64,000 nt of DNA from NCBI RefSeq assembly GCF_027497995.1, contig NZ_JAODBT010000001.1:1824488-1888487 (forward strand). Reading direction: 5' to 3'. Shown here in pieces: positions 17,193 to 26,203 of the stretch. Position 1 is the first letter of the stretch. The number at the start of each line of letters is the position of its first letter. The notes below the pieces were generated by a model, which ran no database searches, was not told the origin of the DNA, and worked only from the letters and a program-made list of their open reading frames with translations. The stretch comes from Stenotrophomonas sp. Iso1. GTDB taxonomy: Bacteria > Pseudomonadota > Gammaproteobacteria > Xanthomonadales > Xanthomonadaceae. The position numbers were made by a program, and so were the translations under genes.

Positions 17193-19346
17193 ATGTCTAC
17201 TGTTTCTCCCTCGGCCGCGCCCAACAGCGGGGCCGCAAACTGGTTCTCCGGTTTTCGTGGCGTCCTCGCCGGCGAAGCTGACGCTTGGCTGTTCGTACTG
17301 AGGGCAACGCTGTCGCTGTTCATTACCGGTTGGCTGGCCATGCGCTTGCAGTTGCCGCAGGCGGGTACGGCGATGCTGACTACTGTGATCGTCATGCATC
17401 GGCAGAGCGGCATGGTGCTGGCCAAGAGTTTCTATCGCGTGCTCGGCACCTTGATTGGTGCGGTCGCGGCGTTGGCGGTGGTGGCGGCGTTTCCGCAGCA
17501 GCGTGAGCCGTTCCTGTTGGTGATGGCGTTGTGGATCGGCGCCTGTGCGGCTGGTGCCACGTTGCATCGAAATTTCAAATCCTATGCATTCGTGCTGGCC
17601 GGCTATACCGCGGCCATCATCGCGTTGCCAGTGATCACCACGCATCCGGGCAACGTGTTTGATTCGGCAGTGGCGCGCATTACCGAGGTGATGCTGGGGC
17701 TGGTGGTCAGCGCGGTGATCAGCGACACGGTGCTACCGGTGCGCCTGCGTGACAACCTGCGCAATGCAGTACGCAACCAGTACGCCAACTTCCTCGAATT
17801 TGTCAGGGAGGCGTTGCTGGGGCAGTTGCCGCGCGAGCGCATGGAGCAGCAGCATCTGCGCATGGTGCGCGATGCGGTGGCACTGGAGGACCTGCGCAGC
17901 GCGGTGATTTTTGAAGACCCCGAAGCGCGTGCACGCAGTCTGCATCTGCTGCAGTTCAATCAGGGTTTCATGGCGGCATCGACAAGCTTCCAGTCGCTGC
18001 ACCACCTGATCAATCGTCTGATGCGGCAGGAGGCACCGGTCGCTGCACAGGCGCTGCTGGTGTTGTATCGGCCGCTGGGCGTAGCACTGCAATCGTCACC
18101 ACAGGAACTGCCGGCCGACGCGTTGGCTGCGCGTATCCGCCAGGTGCGATTGGAACTGCCAGCACGCGGCAAGGCGCTACATGCAGAGATCAAGGACGCT
18201 GCCCAAGCTGAAGATTTCGAGGTTGGCACCGGCTTGCTGCGGCGTTTCAGCCAGGAATTGGAATCGTATATCCGTGCCCGTGGCCAGCTGCTGCAGCGGG
18301 TGGCGCCTTCCAAGGGCGTGGAGCGCGTGCGCTTTGTACGCGGCAATGACCGGGCCGGTGCCATGTTGGCCTTTGTCCGTACCACCACGACGATGTTGTT
18401 GCTGGGCGCTTTCTGGGCTGCCACGGGGTGGCAGATGGGCGCCAACGTGATGTTGCTGGCGACCATCTTCTCCGGTTTGTTCGCTACCGCACCCAATGCG
18501 GCGCGGGTGACCAGCAAGGTGCTGTTCGGCTACATCGCGGGACTGGCGGCTGGGTACGTCTGTGCGTTCGAAGTACTGACACGCATGGATGGCTATGCCT
18601 TGCTGGTTGCGAGCGTGCTGCCGTTCTTCATCATCGGGCCGTACCTGACCACGCGGCCAAAATTGGCCCTCTTCGGACTGGGCTACACGATGGCGCTGGT
18701 CAACATTCTGACCATCACCAATCCGATGACTTTCGATCCGCAACGCTATTTCAACGACGCCCTGTCGCAGATCGTGGGGCTTGGCGCAGCGGGGGTGGGG
18801 TTTGCATTGTTACCGCCCGCTGTGGGCAGCCGATGGTTGCGGCAGCGGCAGATGGCCGCGTTGCGGGCCCTGGTGCGGTTGGCTGCACAGGCGCCTTTGC
18901 CTGGCTTGCGGCATCACTTCGAGAGTATGAGCAGCGATCTGGTGCATCAGGTCGTCGCCCACACCGTGCCGGGTAGTGACGATTCGCGCTCGCTGTTGGC
19001 GTGGGCGTTGGCGGTCAATGAGACCGGACGCGCCTTGATCCATTTGCGTCATGACGTGGCCCGGCGGCCCTTGTCCGCGGCCTTGCATCGCGACGTAGAC
19101 GACGCTGTGAATGCACTGGCGGCGTTCTTTGGCCAGCCGTCGCGGGAGGCATGGCAAGGCGCTGATATCGCGCTGCGCCGGGCCAGCGACGCAGCGCGTG
19201 CCGACACCGAAGCGCCGGAGATTGCACGCCAGGTGCTGTATCACCTGCGGTTGGTACGGCTGGCGATGGTCGATGACCACTCGGTGATGGCGGCGTATAT
19301 CGTTTCTGCAGATGCACCGAAGGAGGGCGTGATCAATGCCGATTGA
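17193..19346 (+). CDS. FUSC family inner-membrane efflux protein (AaeB/fusaric acid resistance type)
   Basis: The 717-residue protein has two membrane halves (about residues 30-170 and 390-530), each of about five or six segments, with a soluble helical region after each, as in AaeB and fusaric acid resistance proteins. The N-terminal block LPQAGTAMLTTVIVM and the second-half block GANVMLLATIFSGLFATAPN are family-like. It should form the inner-membrane part of a pump for aromatic acids or similar compounds. It begins seven bases after the MarR gene and its stop overlaps the start of the DUF1656 gene by 11 bases. No outer-membrane channel gene is next to it. Confidence 0.93.
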   Translation: MSTVSPSAAPNSGAANWFSGFRGVLAGEADAWLFVLRATLSLFITGWLAMRLQLPQAGTAMLTTVIVMHRQSGMVLAKSFYRVLGTLIGAVAALAVVAAFPQQREPFLLVMALWIGACAAGATLHRNFKSYAFVLAGYTAAIIALPVITTHPGNVFDSAVARITEVMLGLVVSAVISDTVLPVRLRDNLRNAVRNQYANFLEFVREALLGQLPRERMEQQHLRMVRDAVALEDLRSAVIFEDPEARARSLHLLQFNQGFMAASTSFQSLHHLINRLMRQEAPVAAQALLVLYRPLGVALQSSPQELPADALAARIRQVRLELPARGKALHAEIKDAAQAEDFEVGTGLLRRFSQELESYIRARGQLLQRVAPSKGVERVRFVRGNDRAGAMLAFVRTTTTMLLLGAFWAATGWQMGANVMLLATIFSGLFATAPNAARVTSKVLFGYIAGLAAGYVCAFEVLTRMDGYALLVASVLPFFIIGPYLTTRPKLALFGLGYTMALVNILTITNPMTFDPQRYFNDALSQIVGLGAAGVGFALLPPAVGSRWLRQRQMAALRALVRLAAQAPLPGLRHHFESMSSDLVHQVVAHTVPGSDDSRSLLAWALAVNETGRALIHLRHDVARRPLSAALHRDVDDAVNALAAFFGQPSREAWQGADIALRRASDAARADTEAPEIARQVLYHLRLVRLAMVDDHSVMAAYIVSADAPKEGVINAD

Positions 19347-19533
19347 ACTGGCTTTTGGTGGTGCCTTGTTCCCGGGCCTGCTGCTGTTGTTTTGCGTGGT
19401 ATGCGCCTTGTTGTGGGCGCTGGATGCGGTGGCAGGGCGACGCGGCTGGTATCGCTACGTGTGGCACCCGTCGTTGTTCCGTATCGCGGTATTTGTTGGC
19501 CTGTTCGCCGGGCTTGGCCTGCTGTTGTTCTGA
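19336..19533 (+). CDS. DUF1656 family small membrane protein (AaeX-like)
   Basis: This 65-residue protein has two membrane segments (about 9-31 and 45-64) joined by a short basic loop with RRGWYRYVWHPSLF, which is the DUF1656 signature. Proteins like this (AaeX, YdhI) almost always sit between a FUSC protein and an HlyD-type adaptor, as here. Its role in the pump is not established. It overlaps the FUSC stop by 11 bases and precedes the adaptor by nine. Confidence 0.92.
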   Translation: MPIELAFGGALFPGLLLLFCVVCALLWALDAVAGRRGWYRYVWHPSLFRIAVFVGLFAGLGLLLF

Positions 19534-19542
19534 GATATCCCT

Positions 19543-20544
19543 ATGTCCCCCAAAATCCAATCTTTGCTTCGTCTTTCCATAACTACGGCAGTCGTGGTGG
19601 TGGCCGCGCTGATCGCGATGGCGATGTGGCGTCACTACATGTATTCCCCGTGGACGCGCGAAGGACGCCTGCGCGCGGAAGTGGTGCGGATAGCGCCAGA
19701 TGTATCCGGCCTGGTCACCGAAGTGGCGGTGCGTGACAACCAATTGGTCAAGCGTGGCGATGTCTTGTTCGCGGTTGACCCGTTGCGCTATCGCCACGCC
19801 TTGGCACAGGCGCGTGCGAATCTCGACGCTGCCCGTGCTGCAGCGCGGGCGGCCGGTGCCAGCATCCAGGCGGCGGCGGCCGGCGCGACGCAGCAGAGCG
19901 TCAACGCCAGTCGTTACGAACTGCAGTACGAGCGCCGGCAGCGTATTGCCGGCAGCTTGATTTCCGAAGAGTCGCGCAGTGATGCACTGAGTGCTGCGCA
20001 GGCGGCGCGGGCGGGCGTTGCTCAGGCACAGGCCAATCGCCAACAGGCCAGCGCGTCGCAACAACAGGCAGTGGCGGCGGTGGAGCAGGCACAGGCTGCG
20101 CTGGATACCGCCGAGTTGAACCTGGAACGCACCCAGGTGCGTGCGCCGGTGGATGGCTATGTGACCAATCTGGAAGTGCGTACCGGCGACTACGCCAGCG
20201 CCGGTGCTGCACGATTGGCACTGATTGAGACTGCATCATTCTGGGTGTACGGCTACTTCGAGGAAACCAAGCTGGCGCAGCTGCATGTGGGTGATGGTGC
20301 GAAGGTGCAGTTGATGAGTGGCCAGGAACTGCATGGCCACATCGAGAGCATTTCCCACGGTATTTCCGACGCGGACAGCCCAACCGGCAATGATCTGCTG
20401 GCCAACGTCAATCCGACCTACAACTGGGTGCGTTTGGCGCAGCGCATTCCGGTACGGATCAAGCTCGACGCCGACAGCCTGCGCGATGGTGTGGTGCTGG
20501 CCAATGGCATGACCGCAACCGTTGTGGTTGAGCCGCACGGCTGA
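19543..20544 (+). CDS. HlyD family periplasmic adaptor of the FUSC pump (AaeA-like)
   Basis: A membrane fusion protein of 333 residues: one membrane anchor near the N terminus (about residues 13-29), a lipoyl half-motif at VVRIAPDVSGLVTEVAVRDN, a long Ala/Gln-rich helical hairpin (about 85-190), then the second lipoyl half at VRAPVDGYVTNLEV and a beta-barrel region. It would link the FUSC inner-membrane protein to an outer-membrane channel of the TolC type encoded elsewhere. It closes the four-gene operon; an inverted repeat pair and a terminator follow. Confidence 0.93.
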   Translation: MSPKIQSLLRLSITTAVVVVAALIAMAMWRHYMYSPWTREGRLRAEVVRIAPDVSGLVTEVAVRDNQLVKRGDVLFAVDPLRYRHALAQARANLDAARAAARAAGASIQAAAAGATQQSVNASRYELQYERRQRIAGSLISEESRSDALSAAQAARAGVAQAQANRQQASASQQQAVAAVEQAQAALDTAELNLERTQVRAPVDGYVTNLEVRTGDYASAGAARLALIETASFWVYGYFEETKLAQLHVGDGAKVQLMSGQELHGHIESISHGISDADSPTGNDLLANVNPTYNWVRLAQRIPVRIKLDADSLRDGVVLANGMTATVVVEPHG

Positions 20545-20566
20545 GTGTTGGGGTTGTGCGCCTTTT

Positions 20567-20726
20567 CCCTCATCCGCCCTTCGGGCACCTTCTCCCGTAA
20601 ACGGGAGAAGGGATGGCGCCGTGGCTTCGGATGCAGACAGAGTCCGGATGCACAATGGCTTGCGGCAAAGGCGAACAACTCACTTCTCCCGCCTGCGGGA
20701 GAAGGTGCCCGAAGGGCGGATGAGGG
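20567..20726. repeat. Inverted pair of dispersed hairpin repeats
   Basis: A 30-base sequence at 20567-20596 is repeated as an exact reverse complement at 20697-20726, about 100 bases apart. Each arm ends in its own small hairpin (CTCCCG-TAAA-CGGGAG and CTCCCGCCTGCGGGAG). This head-to-head layout is typical of REP/BIME-like elements. It lies in the gap between the convergent hlyD and M3 peptidase genes. Confidence 0.85.
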
Positions 20727-20758
20727 CCGCTCCAGCCTTAGCTACACACCGCTCAAAA

Positions 20759-20788
20759 GAAAACGCCCGGCAATCGCCGGGCGTTTTC
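20759..20788. terminator. Bidirectional terminator between the efflux operon and the M3 peptidase
   Basis: GAAAACGCCCGGC and GCCGGGCGTTTTC form a 13-bp perfect stem with loop AATC, with A tract on one side and T tract on the other, so it can end transcripts from both convergent genes. Confidence 0.9.
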
Positions 20789-20813
20789 ATTCAATCCACG
20801 TTCCTAAGAACGC

Positions 20814-22985
20814 TTAGTTGCTGGCCGCGCCCGTGGTCAGGCCACGCTTTTCCAGCAGCGGCTCGATCTGCGGCTCATGGCCGGCGAAGTTGCGGAACAG
20901 CTCCATCGCATCAACGCTGCCGCCCTTGGACAACAACGTCTCGCGGAAACGATCGCCATTGGCGCGGGTCAGACCACCGTTCTCGCGGAACCATTTCTGG
21001 GTGTTGGCGTCCAGCACTTCCGACCAGATGTAGGCGTAGTAGCCGGCCGAATAGCCGCCCATGATGTGGCTGAAGTACGTGGTGCGGTAACGCGGCGGAA
21101 CCGGCGCGTAGTAGATACCGTCCTTCTCCAGGGCAGCGCGTTCGAACGTGAGCACGTCGGCCGGCGCCGGCACGTCCTTGACGCCGATCTGGTGCCAATT
21201 CTGGTCCAGCATTGCAGCACCCAGGTACTCGGTAGTGGCGAAGCCCTGATTGAACTTGGCCGCGGCGATCACCTTGTCCAGCAGCGTCTGCGGCATGGCC
21301 GCGCCGCTTTCGTAATGCTTGGCGTAGTTGGCCAGGATGGTCGGTTCGTCGGACCACATTTCGTTGACCTGCGACGGGAACTCGACAAAGTCACGCGGCA
21401 CGGCGGTGCCGGCGAAGTACGGGTACTTCACGTTCGAGAACATGCCGTGCAGCGCGTGGCCGAACTCGTGGAAGGTGGTGGTTACTTCGTCCCAGGTCAG
21501 CAGGGTCGGCTTGCCGGACGGCGGCTTCGGGATGTTGAGGTGGTTGGCCACCACCGGCAGGTCACCGGTCAGGCCCGACTGCGAAACGTAGGCGTTCATC
21601 CACGCACCGCCACGCTTGGACTCGCGTGCATACGGGTCGAAGATGAAGATCGCCAGCTGGCTGCCGTCTTCGTTGAATACGTCGTAGACAGTCACGTCAG
21701 CGTGGTAGACCGGCAAGTCGGTGCGCTGCTTGAAGGTCAGGCCGAACTCCTTGCCTGCGGCAAAGAACACGCCGTCTTCCAGCACCTTCGTCATCTCGAA
21801 GTACGGCTTGAGCTGCGATTCGTCGAAGTTGTACTTGGCCTGGCGAACCTTCTCGCTGTAGAAGGCCCAATCCCACGGCTGCAGTTCGAAGGTCGGTTTG
21901 CCGGCGGCCTTCTGCTCGGCGTCGATCATTGCCTGCAGGTCGCCCGCTTCGCGCTTGGCGTTGGCCACGGCGGCTGGTGCCAGCTGGCCCAGCATCGCGT
22001 TGACGGCTTCCGGTGTCTTGGCGGTCTGGTTGCCCAGCGAATATGCGGCGAAATTCGGGAAACCCATCAGTGCGGCCTTTTCGGCGCGCAGGGTCATGAT
22101 GCGCGAGACCAGCGCGGTGTTGTCGTACTCACCGCCGCGGCTGCCACGCGAAACCGAGGTTTCGTAGATCTTCTGGCGCAGCTCACGGTTGGTCAGGTTG
22201 GTCAGCGACGGCTGGCCGGTGGTGTTGAGCAGGGCGATGACGTACTTGCCATCCAGCTTGCGGGCCTTGGCGGCTTCAGCGGCAGCAGCAATCTGCTCGG
22301 CCGACAGGCCATCCAGCTGCTTCACATCATCGACCACGATGAACGAGCCGTTGACCTCGGCCAGCACGTTCTGGCTGAACTTGGTGCCCAGGTTGGCCAG
22401 CTCGGCGTTCATCGCCTTGAGCTTGGCCTTGTCGGCGTCACCCAGCTTGGCGCCGGAGCGGACGAAGTTGTCGTGATACTTCTCGACCAGGCGCAGGCCT
22501 TCTGCATCCAGACCCAGCGTGGCGCGGTCGTTGTAGAGCTTCTCGATGCGCTGGAACAGCTTGCCGTTGAGGTTGATGGCGTCGCTGTGCGCAGCGAACT
22601 TGGCCGAGTAGTCGGCCTGCAGCTTCTTGCGCGTGTCGTTGGTGTCCGCGCCGATCAGCGAGAAGAACACGGTGGTGGCGCGGTCGAGCACGGCGCCGCT
22701 GTTCTCCAGCGCGATCAGGGTGTTCTCAAAGGTCGGAGCGGCCGGGTTGTTGGCGATCGCTTCAACTTCCTTCAACTGCTGTGCCATGCCCGCATCAAAG
22801 GCCGGTGCAAAGTCGGCGTCCTTGATCTTGTCGAACTGCGGGTAATGCAGCGGCAGGGGGCTCTCGGCGAAGAACGGGTTGGCCTGTTCGGCCGACTGGG
22901 CGGCAGCGGCGTTTGCGGTCACGCTGTAGGCCGGCAGGGCAAGGCCCAGGGTCGCGGCGAGGGCAAGGGCGAGGCGTGTGTTCAA
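20814..22985 (-). CDS. dcp: M3 family zinc metallopeptidase (peptidyl-dipeptidase Dcp-like), exported
   Basis: I place the start at the TTG at 22985: it has GGAG eight bases upstream and gives a clean signal peptide (MNTRLALALAATLGLALPAYS), whereas the longer ATG reading adds 53 residues unlike the family. The mature protein of about 700 residues is an M3 peptidase that trims dipeptides or oligopeptides. Zinc site: FHEFGHALHGMF (HExxH) with the third ligand Glu in the FVEFPSQVNEMW helix downstream. Cytoplasmic homologues exist, but the signal peptide indicates a periplasmic location here. It converges with the efflux operon and diverges from the glutathione peroxidase gene. Confidence 0.93.
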   Translation of the reverse strand: MNTRLALALAATLGLALPAYSVTANAAAAQSAEQANPFFAESPLPLHYPQFDKIKDADFAPAFDAGMAQQLKEVEAIANNPAAPTFENTLIALENSGAVLDRATTVFFSLIGADTNDTRKKLQADYSAKFAAHSDAINLNGKLFQRIEKLYNDRATLGLDAEGLRLVEKYHDNFVRSGAKLGDADKAKLKAMNAELANLGTKFSQNVLAEVNGSFIVVDDVKQLDGLSAEQIAAAAEAAKARKLDGKYVIALLNTTGQPSLTNLTNRELRQKIYETSVSRGSRGGEYDNTALVSRIMTLRAEKAALMGFPNFAAYSLGNQTAKTPEAVNAMLGQLAPAAVANAKREAGDLQAMIDAEQKAAGKPTFELQPWDWAFYSEKVRQAKYNFDESQLKPYFEMTKVLEDGVFFAAGKEFGLTFKQRTDLPVYHADVTVYDVFNEDGSQLAIFIFDPYARESKRGGAWMNAYVSQSGLTGDLPVVANHLNIPKPPSGKPTLLTWDEVTTTFHEFGHALHGMFSNVKYPYFAGTAVPRDFVEFPSQVNEMWSDEPTILANYAKHYESGAAMPQTLLDKVIAAAKFNQGFATTEYLGAAMLDQNWHQIGVKDVPAPADVLTFERAALEKDGIYYAPVPPRYRTTYFSHIMGGYSAGYYAYIWSEVLDANTQKWFRENGGLTRANGDRFRETLLSKGGSVDAMELFRNFAGHEPQIEPLLEKRGLTTGAASN

Positions 22986-23131
22986 GACGGAAGCTCCGTG
23001 AAAATGCTGATCGCGAAGATTAACCCGCGCGCACGGGCTTCCGGGTGTGTCGAAGGGCATGGTTGCAATGGAAAACACCGTACCTGACGGGGGTGATGGC
23101 GTACGCTTACCACACTGTCCAGGAGCCTGCC

Positions 23132-23614
23132 ATGACCACTGCATTCGACTTCAAGATCACTGCGCTGGACGGCCAGCCGCTGGATCTGACGGCCTACGCG
23201 GGCAAGGTGCTGTTGGTGGTCAACACCGCCTCCAAATGCGGTTTCACCCCGCAATACGAAGGATTGGAGCGGCTATGGCGGGAATTGGGTCCACAGGGGC
23301 TGGTGGTGATCGGTTTCCCCTGCGACCAGTTTGGCCATCAGGAGCCGGGCGAGGCGACGGATATCCAGGCGTTCTGCGCACTCAACTACGGAGTGAGTTT
23401 TCCGATGTCGTCCAAGGTCGAGGTCAACGGCGCCAACGCGCACCCATTGTGGCAGTGGCTTAAGCAAGAGAAGCGCGGCGCCTTGGGCATTGGCGCGATC
23501 AAATGGAACTTCAGCAAGTTCCTGATCGGCCGCGACGGGCAGGTGCTCAACCGCTATGCGCCGACCGCCAAGCCGGAATCGCTGGAAGACGATATCCGGT
23601 TGGCGTTGGGCTGA
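23132..23614 (+). CDS. Glutathione peroxidase family protein
   Basis: With the ATG at 23132 (AGGAG six bases upstream) the protein has 160 residues, the standard length. It has all family blocks: NTASKCGFTPQY with the peroxidatic Cys36, GFPCDQFGHQEPG with the Gln and the resolving Cys region, and WNFSKFLIGRDG with the catalytic Trp and Asn. It should reduce hydrogen peroxide and lipid peroxides, probably with thioredoxin since bacterial enzymes of this type seldom use glutathione. It stands alone, opposite the AAA+ gene. Confidence 0.94.
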   Translation: MTTAFDFKITALDGQPLDLTAYAGKVLLVVNTASKCGFTPQYEGLERLWRELGPQGLVVIGFPCDQFGHQEPGEATDIQAFCALNYGVSFPMSSKVEVNGANAHPLWQWLKQEKRGALGIGAIKWNFSKFLIGRDGQVLNRYAPTAKPESLEDDIRLALG

Positions 23615-23674
23615 GAATTCGGTTTCCCACGCACCGGGCCATACCGGCACCGGCGTAGTGAGGGGTGTTCCCGA

Positions 23675-26089
23675 TCAGGCGGTAGTGGCGTAAGTAGCGA
23701 CTTCGTCGAGCAGATCCTGATGCTGGACCTGCACCTTGGTTGGGTCGCCGTCCTGCATCATTGCCCGTCGCAATGCGCGGCGGGTGGCTGCGGTGACCAG
23801 CGACTGCAGGTCGCGCCCGGATTTGCCATGCGTGGCAGCGGCCAGATCATCCAGCACATCATTGACGGCGAAGCCCAGCGGCTTGCCGGCCAGCTGCAGG
23901 CGCAGGATAGCCGCGCGCGCCGCTGCATCCGGCAGGCCGATCTGGATCTTGCGTTCCAGCCGTGAGAGCAGGGCGCTGTCGATACTGTCCACATGGTTGC
24001 TGGCAGCCAGCAGGAACACCTGGCCCTTCCTCGTTGTCACGCCGTCCAACTCCTGCAGCAATTGGGCGACGATTTCGGCGTTGAGCTTGTCCGAACCATT
24101 GCTGCCGCGGGGCGGGGCGATGGTGTCGATTTCATCCAGGAACAGAATGCACGGTGCCTGCGCGCGCGCCGTTTCGAACAACTGCTTGACCCGCGCACCG
24201 CCATCGCCAATGAACTGGCCTTTGACATCGGTCGACGATGCCGAAATAAACGACAGCCCCGACTGACTGGCAAGCACGCGTGCGATCTGGGTTTTGCCTG
24301 TGCCGGGCGGGCCGTACAGCAGGATGCCGCGAGGCACCGGGATGTTCATCTTGGCAAGCTCTTCGGCGTGCAGCAGTTCCTTGCCCAGGCTCTCGAACTC
24401 GTTGCGGGTGGACGTCGGCAGGATTACGTCGTCCCAGCCCAGCACTTCCACCGAGGCTGAACTCTTGCCGCGCAAGCGTGCGATGGCGGCGCTGAAGTTC
24501 TCGTGCGACGGGCGCCCGGCCGGATGCGTGGCAACCACGCTGGTGACCAGGGTGGAAAGGTCACGCCCGGACATGCCAGAAGTCTCGCGGATCAGTACGT
24601 CGGTCACCGGCAGTGCCAGCTGTGCCTTGTCGAACTCGGCCAGCAGGATGCGCTCGCGCGCGGTCGCATCGGGCGCCGGCAGCTCGATGGATACGGTGAA
24701 ACGCGACAGCACGGCGTCGTCGATCATCTCGCGGCGATTGGTCGCGCCGATGACCAGAACATTGCCGCCGCATTGGTTGAAACCGTCCCATTCGGCGATG
24801 AAGGTTTGCACCAGCTCGTTGCCGAAGTTGTCGGTATCGCGGCTGCCACGTCGGGCGAAGGCGCTTTCACATTCATCCACGAACAGGATGGTCGGGCCCT
24901 TGCTGCGTGCGCTGTCCCAGATTTTTTTGACCTTGGGCCCGGTGTGGCCGATGTGCTCGCCTTTCAGGTCAGCAATGGTGAGCGCCACGAAATTGCAATT
25001 CACGTGCTGCGCCAGCTTGCGCGCGATCAGGGTCTTGCCGGTGCCCGGCGGCCCCCACAGCAGCATGCCTTTGGGCAGCGGCGGGGTGCCAGCGGCAAAG
25101 CGGTCTACCAGCTTGATCACCTGCTCCAGGGTTTCTTCTGGAATAGCGACGTCCTGCCAATTGGCTTCCAGCTTGTCCAGCGAGGCCAGCCGGCCCAGTA
25201 GTGATTTCTGCACCTGCAACTCACGCTCATACGGCGCGCTGAGCTGTTGCAGGTCCACGATGGGCTGAGCGAACGGTGCCAGTAGCGGTGCCAGTTCGAC
25301 CGCCAGTGGGCTCCACACCGCGGTGTGATTGTCCGCATTAGCGCTCAGTCTCAGATAGCCGGCGGACTGGCCGTTCAATGGCAGGCGGATGAAAAGATCA
25401 GGGTCTTTGTCTGTCGCCAGGTCGAGGCTCAGGCCGACCATCACCGCGTTTGAGTTGTCATGCTTTTCGGAGAGCTGCCAGCTCAGACCGAGCTTCTCCA
25501 CCGAAGGCGCCGGTGCCCGCACTACCGGATAGGGATGCGTTCGGCCGTCCTCATGCTTTTTGCCAAAGGCATTCAATTGCAGCTGCCGCTTGCCCAGTTC
25601 GTTGATCGACGCCAGCGCACCCGCGGCGTTGCGCTTGGACAGCGAGCGACGGCCCAGCCACACCAGCCCGGCATAAAGCATCAGCCCCGGCGGAACGAGC
25701 ACGCTCAGTGAGAACAGCAGGCTGACCGGGAACGGAAGGCTGTAGGAATAATGGCGATACAGCTCACGCAGCGGGCTGTAGAACAGCAGGCTAGCGATCA
25801 GCACCAGCCAGAAAACAGTGCGGAAGCCGCCCTTGCCCAGTGTCGCGCTCAAGCTCAGGGCCGGGCCCCAGGTGCCTTTGCGGCCGTTGTCCATTGCATC
25901 GCGGCGGGCTTGCGCCAGCCCCTGCTCGAACGCGGGACGCATGGTTTGCGCAGCCTGGCAGGCGGCGGGGTAGGCCGCACCGAGCGCCTGTTTGGCGGTC
26001 TCGGCACGTTGTTGGCATGACGCCAGTTCTTGAAGCAGCACGGTGCGCTGTTTGTCGATGAAGCTGCTGCGTGAAGTGCTGGAACTCAT
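23675..26089 (-). CDS. Membrane-anchored protein with two AAA+ ATPase domains
   Basis: From the ATG at 26089 the protein has 804 residues. Residues 1-85 are helical and polar, then two membrane segments (about 89-105 and 119-144) with a short loop, a soluble region to about 300, and two AAA+ domains. Domain one: Walker A GPPGTGKT at 346-353 and Walker B ILFVDE at 401-406. Domain two: GPPGTGKT at 593-600 and ILFLDE at 648-653, each followed by an SRF/SRL sensor region with arginine fingers. The Cdc48-like double ring is unusual in bacteria and is here fused to a membrane anchor. The target is unknown. The longer ATG at 26128 lies inside the fpr terminator hairpin, so I reject it. Confidence 0.88.
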   Translation of the reverse strand: MSSSTSRSSFIDKQRTVLLQELASCQQRAETAKQALGAAYPAACQAAQTMRPAFEQGLAQARRDAMDNGRKGTWGPALSLSATLGKGGFRTVFWLVLIASLLFYSPLRELYRHYSYSLPFPVSLLFSLSVLVPPGLMLYAGLVWLGRRSLSKRNAAGALASINELGKRQLQLNAFGKKHEDGRTHPYPVVRAPAPSVEKLGLSWQLSEKHDNSNAVMVGLSLDLATDKDPDLFIRLPLNGQSAGYLRLSANADNHTAVWSPLAVELAPLLAPFAQPIVDLQQLSAPYERELQVQKSLLGRLASLDKLEANWQDVAIPEETLEQVIKLVDRFAAGTPPLPKGMLLWGPPGTGKTLIARKLAQHVNCNFVALTIADLKGEHIGHTGPKVKKIWDSARSKGPTILFVDECESAFARRGSRDTDNFGNELVQTFIAEWDGFNQCGGNVLVIGATNRREMIDDAVLSRFTVSIELPAPDATARERILLAEFDKAQLALPVTDVLIRETSGMSGRDLSTLVTSVVATHPAGRPSHENFSAAIARLRGKSSASVEVLGWDDVILPTSTRNEFESLGKELLHAEELAKMNIPVPRGILLYGPPGTGKTQIARVLASQSGLSFISASSTDVKGQFIGDGGARVKQLFETARAQAPCILFLDEIDTIAPPRGSNGSDKLNAEIVAQLLQELDGVTTRKGQVFLLAASNHVDSIDSALLSRLERKIQIGLPDAAARAAILRLQLAGKPLGFAVNDVLDDLAAATHGKSGRDLQSLVTAATRRALRRAMMQDGDPTKVQVQHQDLLDEVATYATTA

Positions 26090-26111
26090 GAATCCTAACC
26101 CCTGAACTGAA

Positions 26112-26139
26112 AACGGCCGGATCATCATGATCCGGCCGG
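26112..26139 (-). terminator. Intrinsic terminator of fpr
   Basis: CGGCCGGATCAT (26114-26125) and ATGATCCGGCCG (26127-26138) form a 12-bp stem; on the minus strand it is followed by GTTTTC. It lies only 25 bases before the AAA+ gene start, which separates the two genes transcriptionally. Confidence 0.8.
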
Positions 26140-26203
26140 TAAGCTAAACGATCAGAGCGGTGCTTCAAAGCAGCGCGCTGTAGGTGAATTCCCTACAGGG
26201 CAG

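Noticed and set aside
20877..23087. A 736-codon open frame on the plus strand opposite the M3 peptidase gene
   Set aside because: It is a shadow: the true gene on the other strand has signal peptide, zinc site and full family length. Long antisense frames are common in high-GC DNA with strong third-base bias.
26090..26128. Longer start of the AAA+ gene
   Set aside because: It falls inside the fpr terminator hairpin and adds non-family residues.
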